Shown here: positions 61,889 through 64,000 of the stretch, one piece after another
How the letters are laid out: every line of letters starts with the position of its first letter
Position numbering within the stretch: position 1 is the stretch's first letter
From: an uncultured Gemmatimonadota bacterium
GTDB taxonomy: Bacteria; Gemmatimonadota; Gemmatimonadetes; Gemmatimonadales; Gemmatimonadaceae
Length of the DNA: 64,000 bases
Reading direction: 5' to 3'
Assembly (NCBI GenBank): GCA_903910555.1
Contig: CAIVZZ010000001.1
Coordinates: 186,001-250,000 of the forward strand
The notes under the pieces: model-generated
What the model saw: only the letters and a program-made list of their open reading frames with translations
Told to the model about the DNA's origin: nothing
Databases searched by the model: none
Program-made: the position numbers and the translations under genes

Positions 61889-64000
61889 ATCAAGCGTTTG
61901 CTATTGTTCGCAGGATTGGCGGTGGCGTTCGTCGCGCCCAATGCGTACGCGCAACGAAGGATCACCGGCCATGTAGTAGCCGCGACAGGCGAGCCGATCA
62001 ATGCGGCTCACATTCAGGTGCAGGGAACGACGTACACAGCGATCTCGTCGGATGACGGGTCGTTCACGACTCTCGTGCCTGATGGGTCGCAAGTTCTTCA
62101 GGTTCGTCGCATCGGTTACAAGCGCACGGACTTCATTCTCACGGCGACCGCGACCGACGCCAAGATCGAGATGACGAAGGACGTGCTCGAACTCGAGCAG
62201 ATGGTCGTCACGGGCACGACGACCAGCGTCTCCAGCGTCAACTCGGCGAACGCCGTGACAACAGTGTCCGGTGCGGAACTCACCGAAGTTCAGTCGCCAA
62301 CTATTGAAAACGCGCTCCAGGGAAAAATCCCCGGTGCCGTTATCTCGACGAACTCGGGAGCACCGGGCGGCGGCGCGCAGATTCAGTTGCGCGGCACGAC
62401 GTCGATCAACGGTTCTTCTAGCCCGCTCTACGTCGTTGACGGTGTGCTCGTCAGCAATGCGGCGATCGGAACTGGCCTGAACTCGATCACCAGCGCTGGC
62501 GGCGGTATCTCAGGCAGCCAGGACCAGATGGTCAACCGCATTGCCGACATCAATCCTGAAGACATCGAGAGCATCGATGTGCTTAAGGGCGCGTCGGCCG
62601 GCGCCATCTATGGATCGAAAGCATCGAACGGCGTCATCGTCATCACGACGAAGCGCGGTTCGAGCGGCAAGCCGAAGATCTCAGTCTCGCAGTCGGTCGG
62701 ACAGTTCCAGATGTCACACGAGCTCGGACTGCGCTGCTTCACTTCGGCGGCTCAGGCACTGAACTGGTGGGACAACGTGGTTGGCGCCGGAGCTGGGGCA
62801 CCGCTGCCTTATCCGTATAGCCCGGTCTGCAACAACTTCGAAAAGCAGTTCTATGGTGGCAACTCACCGTCGTACGAGACCAACATCAACATCACCGGCG
62901 GCACACCGCAGACGTCGTACGTAATCGGCGGAACCGTCCACCGCGACAACGCGATCCAGCTTGCATCGTACTATCAGCGTCAGTCGTTGATGGCGAATCT
63001 GAGCCAGCTGATCGGCGATCACCTCACGGTTCGGTTCAACAACAACTTCGTTCACTCGCTGACGGATCGCGGCATTTCGGGCAACGACAACAGCCCGATT
63101 GTTTCGCCGGGCGACATTTTTTCGGGTACGCCGACGTGGGTGCCGCTCGCGTCAAAGCCATACATCTCAAACCCGTTCCTTTCGGACGGTGCGAACCCGT
63201 TTGCTGATGCCACGCAGATCACCAACCCTGAAGAGGTGTTCCGCTACATCGGCAGCATCAACGCCACGTGGTCTGCTTACTCGTCGCAGCGGCAGTCACT
63301 CGACTTCACCTTCATCGGCGGTGTCGATTCGTACTCCGACAATTCCAACCTGTATGCGCCGCCAAGCAACTTTGTCGAGCAGGCAAGCGGCCAGCCGGGC
63401 CTCGTCGTCACGAATCGCACGTCGGTTACGAATGCAAACCTGAACCTCTCTGGCCAGCATAAGTACATCAACGACTCGTTCACGGCGACGACGACGTTCG
63501 GGTTGCGTCAGGAAACCCGCGGGTTCAGCCAGATCTTGAACCAGGGCAAGCAGCTTCCGCCGGGAATCACCGATGTGAACTTCGGCGTGAACCAGTCGCT
63601 CACCGAACAGCAGCAGCTGATCCACGACTTCGGCTACTTCGCTCAGGAAGAACTGCTCATCAAGGATCGCCTCCTGCTCACGGGCGCGATCAACGAAGAC
63701 CGCTCGAGTGTGAACGGCAACGACAGCAAGTTCTATTCGTATCCGAAGTTCTCGGCATCGTACCGAATTCCGGTCCTGCCGAACTTCATCAACGATTTCA
63801 AAGTTCGCGCAGCATGGGGACAGGCGGGCAACCAGCCGCCGTACGGCTTCAAGTACACGTCGCTCCCGATCGGCACGTACTCCACACAGCTCGGAGCAAC
63901 ACCGTCGGCAACGGCCGGCAATCCGAACATCGTGCCGGAAACGTCGACGGAGACTGAAGGCGGCTTCGACATGCAGATGTTCCACAGCCGCGCCGCATTC
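61889..64000 (+). CDS. SusC/RagA-type TonB-linked outer-membrane receptor, 3' end beyond window
   Basis: An open frame of 704 codons that runs past the window edge. A signal peptide (KRLLLFAGLAVAFVAPNAYAQ) is followed by a CarbopepD-like domain (RRITGHVVAATGEPINAAHIQV), a plug domain (LQGKIPGAVISTNSGAPGGGAQIQLRG, LYVVDGV, GASAGAIYGSKASNGVIVITTKRG, matching the SusC signature) and the beginning of the beta barrel. No ATG, GTG or TTG lies in frame between the upstream stop (61835-61837) and the signal peptide; an ATC at 61889 occupies the expected start position, 11 bases after GGAGG. A TTG at 61898 is the only conventional alternative. Confidence 0.85.
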   Translation, partial: MKRLLLFAGLAVAFVAPNAYAQRRITGHVVAATGEPINAAHIQVQGTTYTAISSDDGSFTTLVPDGSQVLQVRRIGYKRTDFILTATATDAKIEMTKDVLELEQMVVTGTTTSVSSVNSANAVTTVSGAELTEVQSPTIENALQGKIPGAVISTNSGAPGGGAQIQLRGTTSINGSSSPLYVVDGVLVSNAAIGTGLNSITSAGGGISGSQDQMVNRIADINPEDIESIDVLKGASAGAIYGSKASNGVIVITTKRGSSGKPKISVSQSVGQFQMSHELGLRCFTSAAQALNWWDNVVGAGAGAPLPYPYSPVCNNFEKQFYGGNSPSYETNINITGGTPQTSYVIGGTVHRDNAIQLASYYQRQSLMANLSQLIGDHLTVRFNNNFVHSLTDRGISGNDNSPIVSPGDIFSGTPTWVPLASKPYISNPFLSDGANPFADATQITNPEEVFRYIGSINATWSAYSSQRQSLDFTFIGGVDSYSDNSNLYAPPSNFVEQASGQPGLVVTNRTSVTNANLNLSGQHKYINDSFTATTTFGLRQETRGFSQILNQGKQLPPGITDVNFGVNQSLTEQQQLIHDFGYFAQEELLIKDRLLLTGAINEDRSSVNGNDSKFYSYPKFSASYRIPVLPNFINDFKVRAAWGQAGNQPPYGFKYTSLPIGTYSTQLGATPSATAGNPNIVPETSTETEGGFDMQMFHSRAAF

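Overview
The window is a 64 kb, GC-rich, densely coding stretch of a bacterial chromosome. The gene content suggests Gemmatimonadota or a close relative; this is an inference, since no rRNA is present. Pointers are large outer-membrane receptors with N-terminal carboxypeptidase-regulatory-like domains, a SusC-type receptor, a futalosine-pathway menaquinone gene (mqnD), both a type I and a type III glutamine synthetase, ispG, many periplasmic beta-propeller proteins and frequent 1-4 base gene overlaps.

Layout. 1-9.2 kb: msrA, a dicarboxylate symporter, a GHL10-type glycoside hydrolase overlapping a SCO1-like lipoprotein, a DUF1295 membrane protein, a Ycf48-like propeller, then a sulfur pair (TauE/SafE exporter plus a CstB-like persulfide dioxygenase/rhodanese), and a small plug-domain protein. 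9.3-16.2 kb: a REC-EAL c-di-GMP phosphodiesterase, tRNA-Cys, a DASS anion transporter and a 1278-residue TonB-dependent receptor with a poly-glycine tract and an unusual C-terminal helical extension, closed by a strong terminator. 16.2-21.7 kb: GSIII with a structured leader, an outer-membrane barrel protein and GSI. 21.8-27.6 kb: a zinc-ribbon protein, mqnD and an HD-GYP regulator (overlapping), a histone-H1-like protein, then a tightly overlapping MerR-like/SDR/plasmid-type replication-initiator trio. 27.7-36.7 kb: CtpA-type protease, TolB-like propeller, SPFH protein, zinc-ribbon protein, YhaM-like nuclease, MFS transporter, methyltransferase-like protein and class I fumarase. 36.7-40.5 kb: small proteins, an NrtR-like regulator with a degenerate Nudix box and a palindrome at its start, YggX, a fatty-acid desaturase and an MBL hydrolase.

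40.5-45.4 kb, minus strand: a compact chaperone-usher secretion locus (two DUF4402 subunits, a PapD-like chaperone and an usher whose C-terminus carries SdrD-B/CarbopepD-like domains). It sits behind an AT-rich leader with a sigma-54-like promoter and has a GC-rich hairpin between the major subunit and the assembly genes. This is the strongest candidate here for a little-described system. 45.4-50.3 kb: a four-gene overlapping operon (Smr, aldo/keto reductase, GT2, alpha/beta hydrolase) and a PafA-like phosphatase. 50.5-52.6 kb: a DUF4956 membrane protein and a CotH-like secreted protein. 52.6-59.4 kb: arginine biosynthesis, with argC-argB-argD divergent from argR-argG-argH and two palindromic ARG-box-like regions, followed by a small HTH protein with nested palindromes. 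59.4-64 kb: a cold-shock protein, a membrane-anchored hypothetical protein, ispG and the 5' part of a SusC/RagA-type receptor that has no ATG/GTG/TTG codon at its expected start and runs off the window.

No rRNA, CRISPR array, prophage or insertion sequence was recognised.
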